Shown: positions 34,907 through 47,184, counted from the stretch's first letter. The stretch is DNA of 64,000 nt from Ambrosia x helenae (GCA_030844895.1 JAUTDX010007391.1:46395-110394); one strand, 5' to 3'. Numbers and translations: made by a program. Notes: a model not told the origin generated them from the sequence alone.

Positions 34907-35228
34907 TTTAAGTAATAAGTTAGCCTCAAAAAATATCGCACCCATGAAAAAAAATCTTTGATTTATTATTGTTTTTTATTGATATTGTGTTGTATATATT
35001 TTCAAACTTGTTAACATCGGTACACATCGTCAAACATGTTGATTAATTTTTATATTTTATTACTATGTTAATTAATAAGCATTATCCTGTTGTTATGCTA
35101 TTCGGATGACTTCATCCACACAGTTCTGTTTTTTGTTCTTTACCGAACCATCCACATCAATTGTATATATTTACATATACATTGTGTGTTACAAGTTGTG
35201 GCCTTTGATCACACCACCCTCCACGACC
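34907..35228. other. Presumed upstream region of the first UGT copy
   Basis: AT-rich; 35106-35228 is open upstream in the UGT frame, but its 41 codons do not look like UGT sequence and the conserved MTSHRKILIVAYS starts at 35229. No promoter element is assigned. Confidence 0.4.
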
Positions 35229-36585
35229 ATGACAAGCCACCGTAAAATCCTGATTGTTGCCTACTCCGGCAAAGGCCACATCAATCCCGCCCTCCGGTTC
35301 GCCAACCGCCTCCTCGAAACGGATGTCCACGTCACCTTTTGCACTAGTCTCTCCGTCGTTAAGCTCATCGACAACGAAACCATCCCCAAGGGCCTAACTT
35401 TCGCCCCCTTCTCCGACGGCCACGACCGCGGGAAACAACCTAATACACCACTCCAACAGTTTGTTTCGGATTTCGAAACAAAAGGTGCCCATGCCGCGGC
35501 AGAAATAATTTCCTCTGCCGCGGACAATGGTCAACCCTTTGACTGTTTGGTCTACACCACTGTGATACCGTGGGCAGCACGTGTAGCGCATGCCCACGGT
35601 ATCAAATCCGCACTTCTATGGTGCCAGTCAGCATCCATTTTAGATAGCTACTATTACTATTTCAATGAATATCAAAGTTTGATCTCCAACAACAACAATA
35701 ACCCAAAGTTTCCAATCAATCTACCCGGATTGCCACCGCTAAACATTGTTGATTTGCCGTCGTTTTTGCTCGCTACATGCCCGAAGGAACTCGAGTTTCT
35801 TGTTCCAGTTATGCATGATCATATCAAAGTATTGAAGTTACCTACAAGTATTCCAAGAATACTTGTAAACACTGTTGATGAACTTGAATTCGAATCTATC
35901 CGAGCTGTTAAGGAGCTCGAGTTTCTTCCTATCGGCCTTTGATTAGGTCCGATGGAAGAAACTCTTCAGAGTATTCTCCAAGAATGGATTTCTTTGAACA
36001 AACACTAGATGATTACATCCAGTGGCTAAACAAGCAACCAAAATCGTCGGTTGTGTATGTTTCATTTGGAACAATAGCGAGTTTTCGAATGGAACAACTA
36101 GAGGAGATAGCAAGTGCGTTGTTAGAGATTGGCAGGCCGTTTTTATGGGTGATAAGGGATAGTAACCAAGCGGAAAGAGTGCGCAATATAGCGCGATTGG
36201 AGGAACATGGGATGATAGTGGGATGGTGTTCTCAAGTAGAAGTATTTAGCCACCAAGCAATTGGGTGTGTTGTGATGCATTGCGGGTGGAATTCGACAGT
36301 GGAGGCGTTAGTGGCCGGGCTTCGTATTGTGGCATTTCCACAATGGTCGGATCAGCCAATGCACGCAAAGATGATTGAAGATGTGTGGAAAACCGGGGTG
36401 CGGGTGAGGACTAGAGAGGGGGATGGATGGTGGAGGGGAAGGAGATTGCGCGGTGTGTGGAGATGGTGATGGAGGATGAAGAGATGAAGACGAATGCGGA
36501 GAAATGGAAGGAGGTGACAAGAGAAGCTCTCCACGATGGTGGACAATCTACTATCAACTTACAAACTTTCTTGCATTATCTTTGA
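35229..36585 (+). pseudogene. UGT75-like UDP-glycosyltransferase, copy 1 (two one-base frame breaks)
   Basis: It starts at MTSHRKILIVAYS, with GHINPALRFA carrying the probable catalytic His. The first frame ends at 35942, where GGCCTTTG replaces GGCCC-type sequence in the sister copy, and conserved coding resumes one base later. The PSPG donor-sugar box (WCSQVEVFSHQAIGCVVMHC to WSDQ) is intact. Near 36425 a second base is missing (GATGG against GATGGG in copy 2), and the conserved C-terminus continues in the other frame to TGA at 36585. Without the breaks the length would match the 452 residues of copy 2, with no intron. Family members glucosylate small acceptors such as flavonoids in the cytosol; the acceptor is unknown. 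It is either a recent pseudogene or has two consensus errors, since both breaks lie in homopolymers. Confidence 0.85.
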
Positions 36586-36893
36586 AACTTAAAGGGGTGT
36601 ACCTAAACCTTAAAACAGATCCATGTATAAACCTTAAATTAATGTAGATAAATATTAAACTTCTTTCATAAGAATTAAGTCGTATTTGGCTACTGATATC
36701 AGTTGATTAGATTGTCACGCATGTGTTATTGTTGTCCATTTAATTGATGCATTAGTTAGTTACATACACACACATAAATACTGTATATATCACGAACATA
36801 AGATACAACCAATATATGGTCAAGTAGGGGTGTTCAAAAATATCCGATTTTTTATATCCGTTTTTGAACGCCCCTAAGTCAACCCATCAAGTT

Positions 36894-38252
36894 TTAAAGA
36901 TCATCCAAGAAATTTTGAAGGTTTTTGGTGGATGACCCACCATCTTTGAGAGCTTCTCTCGTCACCCCCTTCCATTTCTCAGCGTTCGCCTTCATCTCTT
37001 CATTCTCAATTACCATCTCCACACATCGCGCAATCTCCTTCCCCTCCACCATCCCATCCCCCTCCCTCGTCCTCACACGAACCCCAGTTTTCCACACGTC
37101 TTCAACCATCTTCGCATTCGTCGGCTGATCCGACCATTGTGGAAATGCCACGATACAAAGCCCGGCCGCCAATGCCTCCACCGTCGAATTCCACCCGCAA
37201 TGCATCACAATACACCCAATGGCTTGGTGGCTCAATACCTCCACCTGAGAACACCAACTCACTATCATCCCATGTTCCTGCAATCCCGCTATCTTACGAA
37301 CTCTTTCGGCTTGGTTACTGTCCCTTATCACCCATAAAAACGGCCTGCGAATATCTTTCAACCCGACTGCCATCTCCTCCAGTTGCTCCATCTGAAAACT
37401 CGCTATGGTTCCAAATGAAACATAAACTACGGACGATTTCGCTTGTGTGTTTAACCACTCGATATAATTATATTCGCTTTTCTCGAAGAAATCCATTCCT
37501 AGAGAATACTCTGCTGAGTATTTCCCATCGGACCGAATTAATGGCCCAATGGGAAGGAACTCAAGTTTCTCAATTGCTCGGATGGATTCGGTTTCAAGTT
37601 CATCAACAGTGTTTACAAGTATTCTTGGAATACTTGTAGCTAACTTCAGTACTTTGATATGATCATGCATAACTTGAAAAAGAAACTCGTGTTCCTTCGG
37701 GCATGAAGCCAGCAAAAAGGAAGGCAAATCCGCGATGGTTAGCGGTGGCAGTCCTGGCAAATTGATATGAAACTTTGGGCTGTTGTTGTTACTGGATATC
37801 AAACTGTGATATTCATTGAGATAGCAGTAGTAAATATTCAATACGGTTGCTGGCTGGCACCACAGAAGAGCTGATTTGATATCGTGGGCATGTGCTACAC
37901 GCGCTGCCCATGGTATCACAGTGGTGTAGACCAGACAATCAAACGGTTGACGTGTGCCCGCGGCAGAGGCAATAACTTCTGCTGCAGCACGAGCACCGTT
38001 TGTTTCAAAATCAGAGATAAATTGCTGTAGAGTTGTATTTGGATGCTTTCCTTTGTCATGGCCGTCGGAGAAAGGAGCGAACGTTAGGCCCTGAGGAATG
38101 GTTTCCTTGTCGATGAGTTGAACGACGGAGAGACTGGTGCAAAAGGTGACATCAACACCCAATTTGAGGAGGAAGTTGGCGAACCGGAGGGCTGGGTTGA
38201 TGTGGCCTTTACCTGAATAGGCAACGATCAGGATTTTCCTATGGCCTGTCAT
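36894..38252 (-). CDS. UGT75-like UDP-glycosyltransferase, copy 2 (intact)
   Basis: This is a 452-residue, single-exon frame, the usual length for plant family 1 glycosyltransferases. His17 in GKGHINPA is the probable catalytic base. The N-terminal domain has TFCTSLSVVQLID, FAPFSDGHDKG and INLPGLPPLTIADLPSFLLA, matching UGT75. The PSPG box is 44 residues, W333 to Q376; its HCGWNSTVEA binds UDP-sugar and the final Gln favours UDP-glucose. The end KNLQNFLDDL is typical. The acceptor cannot be told from sequence; known UGT75 members act on anthocyanins, other phenolics and related small molecules. It lies head to tail with copy 3 and convergent to copy 1. I see no defect, so it is probably the working member of the cluster. 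Confidence 0.93.
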   Translation of the reverse strand: MTGHRKILIVAYSGKGHINPALRFANFLLKLGVDVTFCTSLSVVQLIDKETIPQGLTFAPFSDGHDKGKHPNTTLQQFISDFETNGARAAAEVIASAAGTRQPFDCLVYTTVIPWAARVAHAHDIKSALLWCQPATVLNIYYCYLNEYHSLISSNNNSPKFHINLPGLPPLTIADLPSFLLASCPKEHEFLFQVMHDHIKVLKLATSIPRILVNTVDELETESIRAIEKLEFLPIGPLIRSDGKYSAEYSLGMDFFEKSEYNYIEWLNTQAKSSVVYVSFGTIASFQMEQLEEMAVGLKDIRRPFLWVIRDSNQAERVRKIAGLQEHGMIVSWCSQVEVLSHQAIGCIVMHCGWNSTVEALAAGLCIVAFPQWSDQPTNAKMVEDVWKTGVRVRTREGDGMVEGKEIARCVEMVIENEEMKANAEKWKGVTREALKDGGSSTKNLQNFLDDL

Positions 38253-39690
38253 TTCGGGTTGGTGTGATCACACGACAATATGCAACATATATCTTGCAAG
38301 AGATCACTAAGAGCCTTTGTGGATGGTTTGTAATGTAGATGAAGTGGTCCAAATTGTAGTTTGTATCTTAGTAGTATTGATATTATTGATCACAGATTGT
38401 ATGGCTAGCATCGTTCAAAGAGTCAGCGGTATGTACAATAATTGTTTTTTATGTACAATAGTCGTTTTTTCTTGTTCTAAATATTAGAAACAGTATAAAA
38501 TAAAAACTGTATATGATTACTCTAATAATAACTGTATGAGCAATAATGTAATAAAAATCGGTTATTCTTGTTCTGAATTATGTATGTTATTTTTATAAGT
38601 TATTTACTTATTCAAGGCTTGCTCTACTAGATGACCGACTCAGATGTTCCATACTATGGCTGCATTGGGTTAGAATGCAGCCTAACTATAGCAGAGACTG
38701 GTCAGCCAAATGAAGAGGACTTGAACCAGCATGGTGCTAGTAAAGAAAACGCAGCAAAGTATAACCGAAATGTCATAAGAAAACGAGGCAAAGTTATAGC
38801 AGGGATGGGTCAGCCACATGAAGGTGACTTAAACCAGCATGTCACCTAACGCAACCACGGGTCATATTTCCAACATTTAATTTCTCATCGTATGGTGAGA
38901 ATGGAAAAACCGGTCTGAATCTGAGACAGGTCTTTTTTTATACTTTGGTTAAATATTATTCTTACCACCATTTTGTCACTTCTTTTGGACCGTTTCCTGC
39001 CTCCAACGCCTTGGAGCCGCAGCCACCAAGTACAGGGAGGCAAAAATGCAAGTCTGCCTTCTTTTGAGTGTGTGAAAGCTTATACAAACCCAGCAGTTGC
39101 ACCCCTCCTGCATCTAATCACTATAATACATGCTGCCCAAAGTATTGTACGTGTTAGAGCCGAGGTAAAGTTATGGTTTGTTTAATCTTGGTTTTAAAAG
39201 ATGTGGGGTGCACCAAGGCAAGGTGAAGGCGCATGCATCATGTAGACGAGGCACAAGGTATTTCTAGAATGTGTTTTTATATTTCTCATAAGTTTTCATC
39301 ATCACTTACCTAAATTAAGATATAGCAAAACCTCTATATACAATTTAATATATATATACACACATTAAAAAAAAAAAAAAAAAAACTAGAGAACCTAGGA
39401 ACCTTTATGTACAACCTCCAGATGCACAAAATCTGCAATGTACAGTGAGCGCTCCAGACGCGCATGCCACATGATTTTGACCTGTCTCATGTATGCCCGT
39501 CATCCCACGTAGTTAAGTGAAGCCGCGCTTTTCAAAACCAAAATTCTAATGATCAATTATTCGTGTCTGATTAACTGATGATGATATTTTTTTCACAGGT
39601 TCAATAGGTCATTTCACATGCAAAACGGAGATGTATCCAAGTCATGTCGGACCATTTTAAGAAACTACAACTAGACCAGATTCTAGCAAG
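38253..39690. other. Spacer between UGT copies 2 and 3
   Basis: The first 200 bp are the presumed promoter of copy 2 and resemble the region upstream of copy 3 (41315-41480). A repeated phrase GGTCAGCC, CATGAAGG, GACTTAAACCAGC lies around 38695-38850 and recurs near 41950. There is an A tract near 39367-39387. The 72-codon frame at 38631 is only this repeat. Confidence 0.5.
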
Positions 39691-39880
39691 CATAACACCT
39701 GTGGGATAAAAGGCACGTGATTTACAGAAAATGCCATCAGAATAAAGCTGCTATTTCTAAGATTCATAGTTTGATGCATATTATCCATGCCTAACAGTTG
39801 CTTCTCCAACATGAAAAAGACTGGATATCAATCTTCAGGTTGGGATTTAGTCTCACGATACGACACAGATCAATTACAGT
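39690..39880 (-). pseudogene. Duplicated fragment of the METTL18-like gene 3' end
   Basis: This stretch matches 42975-43140, the last-exon boundary and last intron of the methyltransferase gene. Shared words in order are ACACCTG, AAAGGCAC or TAAGGCAC, AAGATTCATAGTTTGAT, then GGATATCAATCTTCAGGTT and TCTC(A/G)(C/T)GA. It travelled with the UGT duplication and has no coding value. Confidence 0.65.
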
Positions 39881-39965
39881 TTCAGTAATACTGTATATCA
39901 CAGACATAAGACCCGATCATATTGTTATAACCGAATGACATTGTTTAGGTCCATACCTTCAAGCT

Positions 39966-41314
39966 TCAAAGATCATGCAAGAAAGTTTGCAGGTTTATGG
40001 CAGATGATCCGCCAGTACTGAGAGCTTCTCGTGTCACCTCACTCCATTTCTTTGCATTCATCTTCATATGTTCATCCTCCATTATCATCTCCACACACCG
40101 CACAATCTCCTTCCCCTCCACCATTCCATATCCCTCCTCGTCCTCACCTGTACCCCGGTTTTCCAAACATCCTCAACCATCTTCGCATTGGTCCCCTGAT
40201 CCGACCATTGGGGAAATGCCACACTAGGAACTCCAGCCACCAGCATCTCCACCGTCGAATTCCACCCGCAATGCGTCACCACACACCCAATTGCTTGGTG
40301 GGTCAAAACCTCCACCTGAGAACACCATCCCACTATCATTCCCTGGTTCTGCAATCCCGCTATCTTGCGCACTCCTTCAGCTTGGTCGCTGTCTCTTATC
40401 ACCCATATAAACGGCCTGCGAATCTCTGTCAACCCGATTGCCATCTCCTCCATTTGCTCCATCCGAAAAGTCGCCATTGTTCCGAATGAAACATACACAA
40501 CAGACGACTTCGGTTGTGTACTTAACCACTGCATATAGTCATCCTCTCTTTTCTCAAAGACATCCATTCCCAGAGAATATTCCAACGAGTCTTTTCCGTC
40601 AGATGGAATTAAAGGCCCAATCGGAAGGAGCTCAAGTTTCTCAATTGCGCGGATTGAGTTGATTTCAAGTTCATTAGCAGTGTTTACAAGTACTCTTGGA
40701 GCTATTTTCAGTACATCAATATGATCTTTCACAGATGGTAGAATAAAATCAAGTTCCTTCGGGCATGAAGGCAGCAAGAACGAAGGTAAATCTGCGATGG
40801 TTAGTGGTGGCAATCCGGGCAGATCAATCGGAAACGTCGCGTTGTAATTATTAGTGGATATCAAACTTTGGTATCCATCGAAATAGTAGTAGTATATATC
40901 CAAGATGGCGGCTGACTGGCACCACAGGAGAGCTGATTTGATACCGTGGGCAATCGCCACCCGCGCTGCCCACGGTATGGCGGTGGTGTAAACCAAACAA
41001 TCAAATGGTTGACCTGCATCCGCGGCAGAGGAGATAATTTCTGCAATAGCACGAGCACCGTTTGTTTCAAAATCAGAGGCAAATTGTTGGAGCGTTGTAT
41101 TTGGATGTTTTCCGTTGTCGTGGCCGTCGGAGAATGGAGCGAATGTTAGACCCTGAGGGATGGCTTCCTTGTTAATAGGTTTAACGACTGAGAGACTGGT
41201 GCAGAAAGTCACATCGACGCCCATTTTGAGAAGGCGGCTTGTGAACCGGATGGCTGGATTGATGAGGCCTTTCAGTGAGTAGGCGACCACCAGGATTTTC
41301 CGGTGGCTTGTCAT
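39966..41314 (-). pseudogene. UGT75-like UDP-glycosyltransferase, copy 3 (one frame break near the C-terminus)
   Basis: From ATG 41314 it reads MTSHRKILVVAYSLKGLINP. The glycine-histidine of GHINP in its sisters is GLINP here, so the probable catalytic His is replaced by Leu, a serious change. The rest of the first frame is good, including a complete PSPG box (WCSQVEVLTHQAIGCVVTHC to WSDQ). After VRTR, near 40131-40142, one base is missing in a purine run and the ORF stops at 40085. The conserved tail (EGYGMVEGKEIVRCVEM to LQTFLHDL) continues in the next frame to 39966. Copy 1 breaks at the same alignment position. Whether or not the frame break is real, loss of the His suggests weak or altered activity. 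Confidence 0.85.
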
Positions 41315-42899
41315 GGCGGTGGAGGTGGGCCGCGATCACATGGAAACATGCTGCATATATATGGTATATATTGCAAGATAACTGTAAGAGGTCTGTGGAT
41401 GGATTCATTAAAAAACAAAAAACAAAAAAAGAGAAAAATGTGGATGAAGTGGTCCACACTGTTTTCATCAGTATTGAAACTAAATGAACTGACATTGATC
41501 ATGTGGTATTCTGACAGATTTAAAAAGAGTTCATCTTTTTTTTTTGGTTCTGTATTATCTTGATCTCAGATTAAATGGTTAGCATCATCTAAACCGCCGT
41601 CGGTATGAATACCTGTATCGGGAAGCACCAGGCTTTATCCGCTACTACAACTTATCCAACGTGCACAATAAAACATACTAATTGTTTTGTTTTGTTCTGA
41701 TGTTTAGAACACAGTATAACATAAAAACCGTATATGGTTATTATTGTACTAATATTTTCGAAACAATATTGTAATACTCACAGTATAAACAATATTGTAT
41801 AGAAACTGTTTTTCCTTGTTCTGGCTTATGTGTTATATAGTATTTGGGCTTCATCTTATGCGGAGCTGGGTAGTGGGTTAACCTACACTACACAAACCAA
41901 CTGGACCAGATGGTTGACTTGGTGACTTGGTGTTCTTTACACTAGCAGACAGGTCGGCCACATGAAAGCGACTCAAACTAGCAGGTGCTAGTAAAGAAAA
42001 CAAAGCAAAATGATTTAAATCTAATCCTTATAATATAGGCTGCTCAAAGTACTATCAAGGTAGGAGTTGAGGTAAAAGTTATGCTTCGTTTAATAAAACA
42101 AAATGATTTAAATCTCGATTTGAAAAAGAGTGGGGCACATCAAGGCGATAGGGTCCCCGGAGGCTAGGTGAAGGTGCATGCATAAGCTACGCAAGGCACA
42201 ACGTATTTATATAACTTTTTATTTCTCATATGTTTCTACCATCATATACCTAAAATTCAGATATTTAAAACCCCATATACATATTACATACAACTTTAAC
42301 AGAATGATTTAAATCTCGGTTTGAAAAAGAATGAGGCGCATCAAGGTGATAGGGTCCCCGAGGCTAGGCTAAGGCACATGCATAAGCTACGCAAGGCGCA
42401 ACGTATTTATATAACTTTTTTTATGCTTCTCATATGTTTCTACCATCATTACCCAAAATTTAGATACGTATACCACTATACCGCCTATGCACATAATATT
42501 TAATCTATAAATAACCTATATGTACAGCCTCCTGATGCACAAAATATGCCCATGTACGGGAAGCGCTCTAAATGCCACATCACATGATTCATACCTACGC
42601 CTCATGGACGCTTGTCACCTTGCCCTGAGTGGCGCCTTGTGCACAATTTTTAAACCAATATTTAAATGCTCTATCTAATGATTCATGTCTTTTCAACTTA
42701 TGATGAATTTTTCGCAGAGCTTAAATAGGTCATTTCACATACAAACGGGGAAGACATCAAAATTATATATAACTGTTATTAAAAGACTATAACTAAGTAA
42801 AAGGAGACGAAAATAAATTATCTATTTAGTATGAAAAGAAAACGGAGAAAATACAGTAAACATCCAATAAAGTTCATCCGTATGGAGATATTAGAAACT
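41315..42899. other. Spacer between UGT copy 3 and the methyltransferase gene
   Basis: It starts with the presumed promoter of copy 3 (GATCACATGGAAACATGCTG resembles the start of the copy 2 upstream region). It contains a 0.2-kb tandem duplication near 42095-42480. No gene is supported. Confidence 0.5.
42095..42480. repeat. Tandem duplication of about 205 bp
   Basis: Both copies share AATGATTTAAATCTCG, TTTGAAAAAGA, GATAGGGTCCCC, ATGCATAAGCTACGCAAGGC and CATATGTTTCTACCATCAT in the same order, starting near 42098 and 42303. Confidence 0.85.
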
Positions 42900-45800
42900 T
42901 TACTTGAATTGGAGTTTCCATACTTCACGAACATTAGATGATCCACCCCCAACCTCAGCAATGAGGCTAGCCTCCATGACACCTGCAAAATAATAAGGCA
43001 CACAATTTACAAAACAAAATGGTCATTATGAATATCGCATTAAAGCTTTAAAGCTGTTAATTTTTAAGATTCATAGTTTGATACATATTATCAATTAAAA
43101 AACAGGATATCAATCTTCAGGTTCAGATTTTGTCTCGTGACCTCAAAAACTGATATGACCAGGATCAACTTACAAAGAAATCATACGTATAAATATAAAA
43201 TAGAATAACAGAAGATAAATGGCCTACATTTAAAAAGGCGTGAGGCACGCGCATTAGGTAGGCGAGGTGTAGCTCTATGTACAGCCATAAGGCTTTATTT
43301 GCAGCCAGAAAGTGCGTCTCTCTCATTTCTTTTACATATCAACCTTTTATGATAAAAGGTTGATATGTAATTCTCAAACAATCCCTAAGTTTGCCCAATT
43401 TTGACCGATTTAGACCAAGAAGTACATAGCTTTAAGGCCCTAAGGGGCTAAGGCACCTTACTGATCGCCTCGTGCATCAGGCATGCCTTTTTAAACCAAA
43501 CTCACAACTTTAAGCCCTACTTATAAATTATTTCTTGATGAGTGATGACAATCCATATCCTAATGAAACTATGACTAGCAATCTCTATCTAAAATGATTA
43601 CAATCCAATAAACAAAGGTAAAATGATGATTATAAATCAAGCAGTTTATTAAAAAACAAACCATTTCTTCTAATTTAACAAAGGGAATAAATGAATAATA
43701 GCTAACCATCTTTCTCGACCAATGATATGAAACGTCTCGATCCCCTCCAACCCCAAAATAGTACTTTTTTGCTGCCATGTAAACGACTCCAAGAGGACGA
43801 CTCATACACTACAAGCAAAAATGTAAACATAATGTCAATTTGTTCAAAAAAGAAAAAATACACTATGAAATAGAGGTGGCAATCTTGACCATTTAATCAT
43901 AAATGGGTCTATTCAGATTTATATTTTATCTCTAACGAGTCAATTGTACAATCAAGATGTTCAGCTAAATAACATGCGGTTGTTAACTCATACAACATAC
44001 TAAATCGTTCTTAAAGAGTTAGATTATTAATGTAATAATATACTTTTTGTTATCATATTTAACACAGAAATTATTCACAAAAAGGGTTTATTAATTAGAT
44101 AATAAGTGTGTCAAATCAACCAGACCCGACCTGTTTGGACTTGTAAAAAAAAACTTGTTTTGACCGTTTACCCAACATGTCCATATGCCACCTCTATGGC
44201 TAATTTGAAACCATGAGGCACCTTTTTTTATAAGCTCATAAAGGGCTGGGAGAGTAGAAATTGAGTAAACTGTCTCAGCCATGAGAATGATATCATAGCC
44301 AATAGACGCGCTCGACCCTGAGCGACAGTTTGAGGCCCCGTCATCAGTTTGTAAATTAGGCAATATTTGATGTACTTCACTCCAATCACCAGCAAAGAAA
44401 CGGACTTCTGAGTCGGAACCTAGCGATTCAGATTTTACAGGAAGATTGGCAACAACATTGGGGATTGTGAGACACTGTAACACCTCGGAATTGAAATCTT
44501 GAAAATGTACAGCAGACGCGCCCTGAAATACAGAATAAATCAATTCAACTTCCAGTTTCAAGAACCGTTTTGTAAAGAACAAAAGACCAAGAAAAGAATA
44601 ACCGCAATAAACGCTTACTTGCAGGCAAGAATATATTCCGGGAAGCCCGTGGCCACAACCAAGCTGAATATGACTGAATGTGGTTAGAAAGCATTATAAT
44701 AACATAACAACAAATATATTGATACCAATCAAGTATTGATTTAAAATCCCACCTCTAGTACTTTCATACCGGCCAACGATAAGTTGTTAGATTCAACTTC
44801 TGACTGAAGAGTCTTGACCAGATCAAGGGAACCTTCCCATAGCTTCAGCCCACCTAGCCCACACAATGACAGACCCATAAGAATAATAACACAAACTACT
44901 AACATGCTTCATCGACTGTTTAAAACATTTGTGATAAGCTTGGTATTAATAGGCTCTCCGAGGCGTTTTAATCCTAAAATCCATGGCATGAGGCGCAAGC
45001 TTGCTTCACATCCAAGGTAGAAGGTACAGGGTTAATTCAAAAAATAAATGTGAACTACTTACAAAATCCGACAGTCTTCTGTTTCTTAACCCAATTTAAG
45101 TTGTCGATTTTTGATTTGCAAAATTGTTGTTTAATTTAAGTGAAAACCTTCTAGATTACAATAAATGATGCGATGGGCCCGCCTCATGCGACAATCACAC
45201 CTCTTCACCACCTTATGGGATCGATGCACATTGGGGCGATGCATTTTCATCACCCCCTTAGTAAGGCTGGCAAAACAGGTCTTATTGTGTTTGATATCAA
45301 ACATGAATACAACTCGTATAACTACTTTATACTTTTATCAAACAAGTTTTATCATGTCTTAAGCAAGTTAGGGATTTCCAGCCCTACCCCTCAGTCACCT
45401 TGGACATCAGGCGTGCTTGGGGCATGATTTTGAAAAATGCGGTGATAAGTAAAGAAGCAGCATTCACAAACCTTCATATTTTCCCGGTACCAAATCCGAA
45501 TTCGACAACGCAAAAACATCATGTGTACTAACTCTCCCCTACAATAAAACAACACTTCAAATTAATCACTCTACAACTAAAGTCAGCATCACAATTCACA
45601 ACCACAACTGTCTGATCAACAACTCTTTCACTCAACAAACTCAATAACCCGAAACCTATAGAAACAGAGATTTAGTAACCTTGAGAAGAGTAAGTCCATC
45701 CAAATTAACAGGTTCCAATGTAGGTTTTACAGAAGACGAAACCTGTTACAAGTAAAATTACACGTAAATTAGGGCTCGAAAGCGGATGATCGAATCAATC

Positions 45801-46070
45801 ACTTTCTCTACACGAGCCAACGGTTTTACCACAATGCGCCTTCGGCAGTGGCAGAACATAGTGAGGGAGGGAGGGAGGCTATTTTTTTATGTGTAAACAG
45901 ATGAATTGAAGGAATACCTGAGAAATAAGAACTTCGAGGCAGGGAGGTGGTGGAAATTGGGGGTTTTCTGGTGAATTATCGAGAAATGAAAACCCTAATT
46001 GTGGTTTGGTATCGTCGTTTGAAGGAAACAGACGGAAGGTATTATTAACTTCTGATTGGTCTGTCGACAT
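42900..46070 (-). CDS. METTL18: METTL18-like protein-histidine N-methyltransferase, eight exons
   Basis: Exons read from splice sites are 46070-45918, 45742-45680, 45538-45472, 44853-44753, 44663-44619, 44522-44222, 43808-43707 and 42982-42900, all GT-AG, with stop TAA at 42902-42900; about 305 codons. It begins MSTDQSEVNNTFRLF. SAM-binding motif I is LELGCGHGLPGI, across exons 4-5. Exon 6 gives VHFQDFNSEVLQCLTIPNV and YDIILMAETVYSISTLPALY; exon 7 gives GVVYMAAKKYYFGVGG. These match the METTL18/HPM1 family, which methylates a histidine of ribosomal protein uL3. The start of exon 7 and its end (SRRFISLVEKDG) lie in different frames: one extra base at the exon 6 A run (44223-44229) and one G too few near 43742-43745 compensate. 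Both are homopolymers, so the gene may well be intact. Confidence 0.85.
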
Positions 46071-46821
46071 TGTTGCCTGAACTTCAAGGTTTTGGTGTGT
46101 GCAGTAGGGTTTTACGAACCTAGTTTGATTTGAAGGGGGTTGTTTTGGAAGAGGTAAAAGATTAATGGTGGAGATTGAAAATATTGTTATGGTTTCTAAC
46201 TTTTCTTTATTTTACTTGATTAATTAGGTAATACTAGTAACTATACCGTATGATGCATTATGTGATGCATTAACAATGAAAACGCATGTTTTGGCGTATC
46301 CAATTTGACTTGATAGTGTTACAGTTTGATCAAAATGTGAAGTAATCAAATTTAAATTGTACAATCATAACGTATTTACATGTGACTCATACATAAGATA
46401 ATTACAAAAATAAAATAAAACATGTATTAAGGGAAAACTAACACGTATAATCGAAAGACATAAGGGTTGTAAAATGAAATAATAGTGTAGGGTTTAAAAC
46501 TGCAATTTTTAAAAGTTGAGGGATTCTATAATGTGGAAAAAGGAGGAACCATTTTTGTAAATGCCACAAACTTTTTAGAGGATTGTAAAATGAAGTAATA
46601 GTATAGAGGTTTAAATTGCAATTTTCAAAAGTTAAGGGTTTGTATCAGTGGAAAAAAAAAAGGCATTTATGGTGGGTGGAAAAAGCGGGTGCCATTTGGG
46701 TAAATGGCACCGCCTTTCCCTTTAAGATTATACGGGTGCTAATTGTTTAGTGAAATGACCCTGGATTTCACCAATCTTGTAGTCGCATCTCGTTTAGCAT
46801 CAAGTACCCTAAAACATCTTA
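46071..46821. other. Upstream region of the methyltransferase gene
   Basis: The first few hundred bases are the presumed promoter and 5' leader. A diverged tandem duplication lies at about 46465-46670 (shared AAAATGAA(A/G)TAATAGT and GGTTTAAA.TGCAATTTT). No gene is seen. Confidence 0.5.
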
Positions 46822-47181
46822 GGGTATATGTTTGGTAAGGAGTTTATAGCTTCAACCTTTTAAGAAAAAACACATGCTTAATAAAAAACATTGTTTGGTT
46901 GAAGGACCTTGAAGCTTTTAAATTAGAAGAAAAAACTCCATATTGAAACGCTACTAGTACTAGTGTTTAAGAAAAAAAGCTCATACTAGCTAAAAGCTTT
47001 TAATGAGTAAAGTGATACAAATACTCATTCTACCATAAAAAAAACATGCACTTGAGCTTTTAGTTATGCCCATTTTATACATTTTATTAAAAGCTCAAGC
47101 TACTCTGCCAAACACCTAAATATATCTAAAAAGCTACAGTTAATAGCTACCAATCGCCAGCTAGTTTTGCCAAACATACCC
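46822..47181. mobile_element. Tourist-like MITE
   Basis: Inverted ends GGGTATATGTTTGG and CCAAACATACCC are flanked by TTA on both sides (46819-46821 and 47182-47184). The 360-bp length, lack of coding and 3-bp duplication fit PIF/Harbinger-derived MITEs. Confidence 0.8.
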
Positions 47182-47184
47182 TTA

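Noticed and set aside
38631..38849. 72-codon frame with repeated GQP.E.DLNQH
   Set aside because: The peptide repeat reflects a duplicated spacer sequence also seen near 41950; no gene-like context.
44814..45427. Plus-strand frames of 65-84 codons
   Set aside because: They fall in introns of the minus-strand methyltransferase gene and have no family resemblance.
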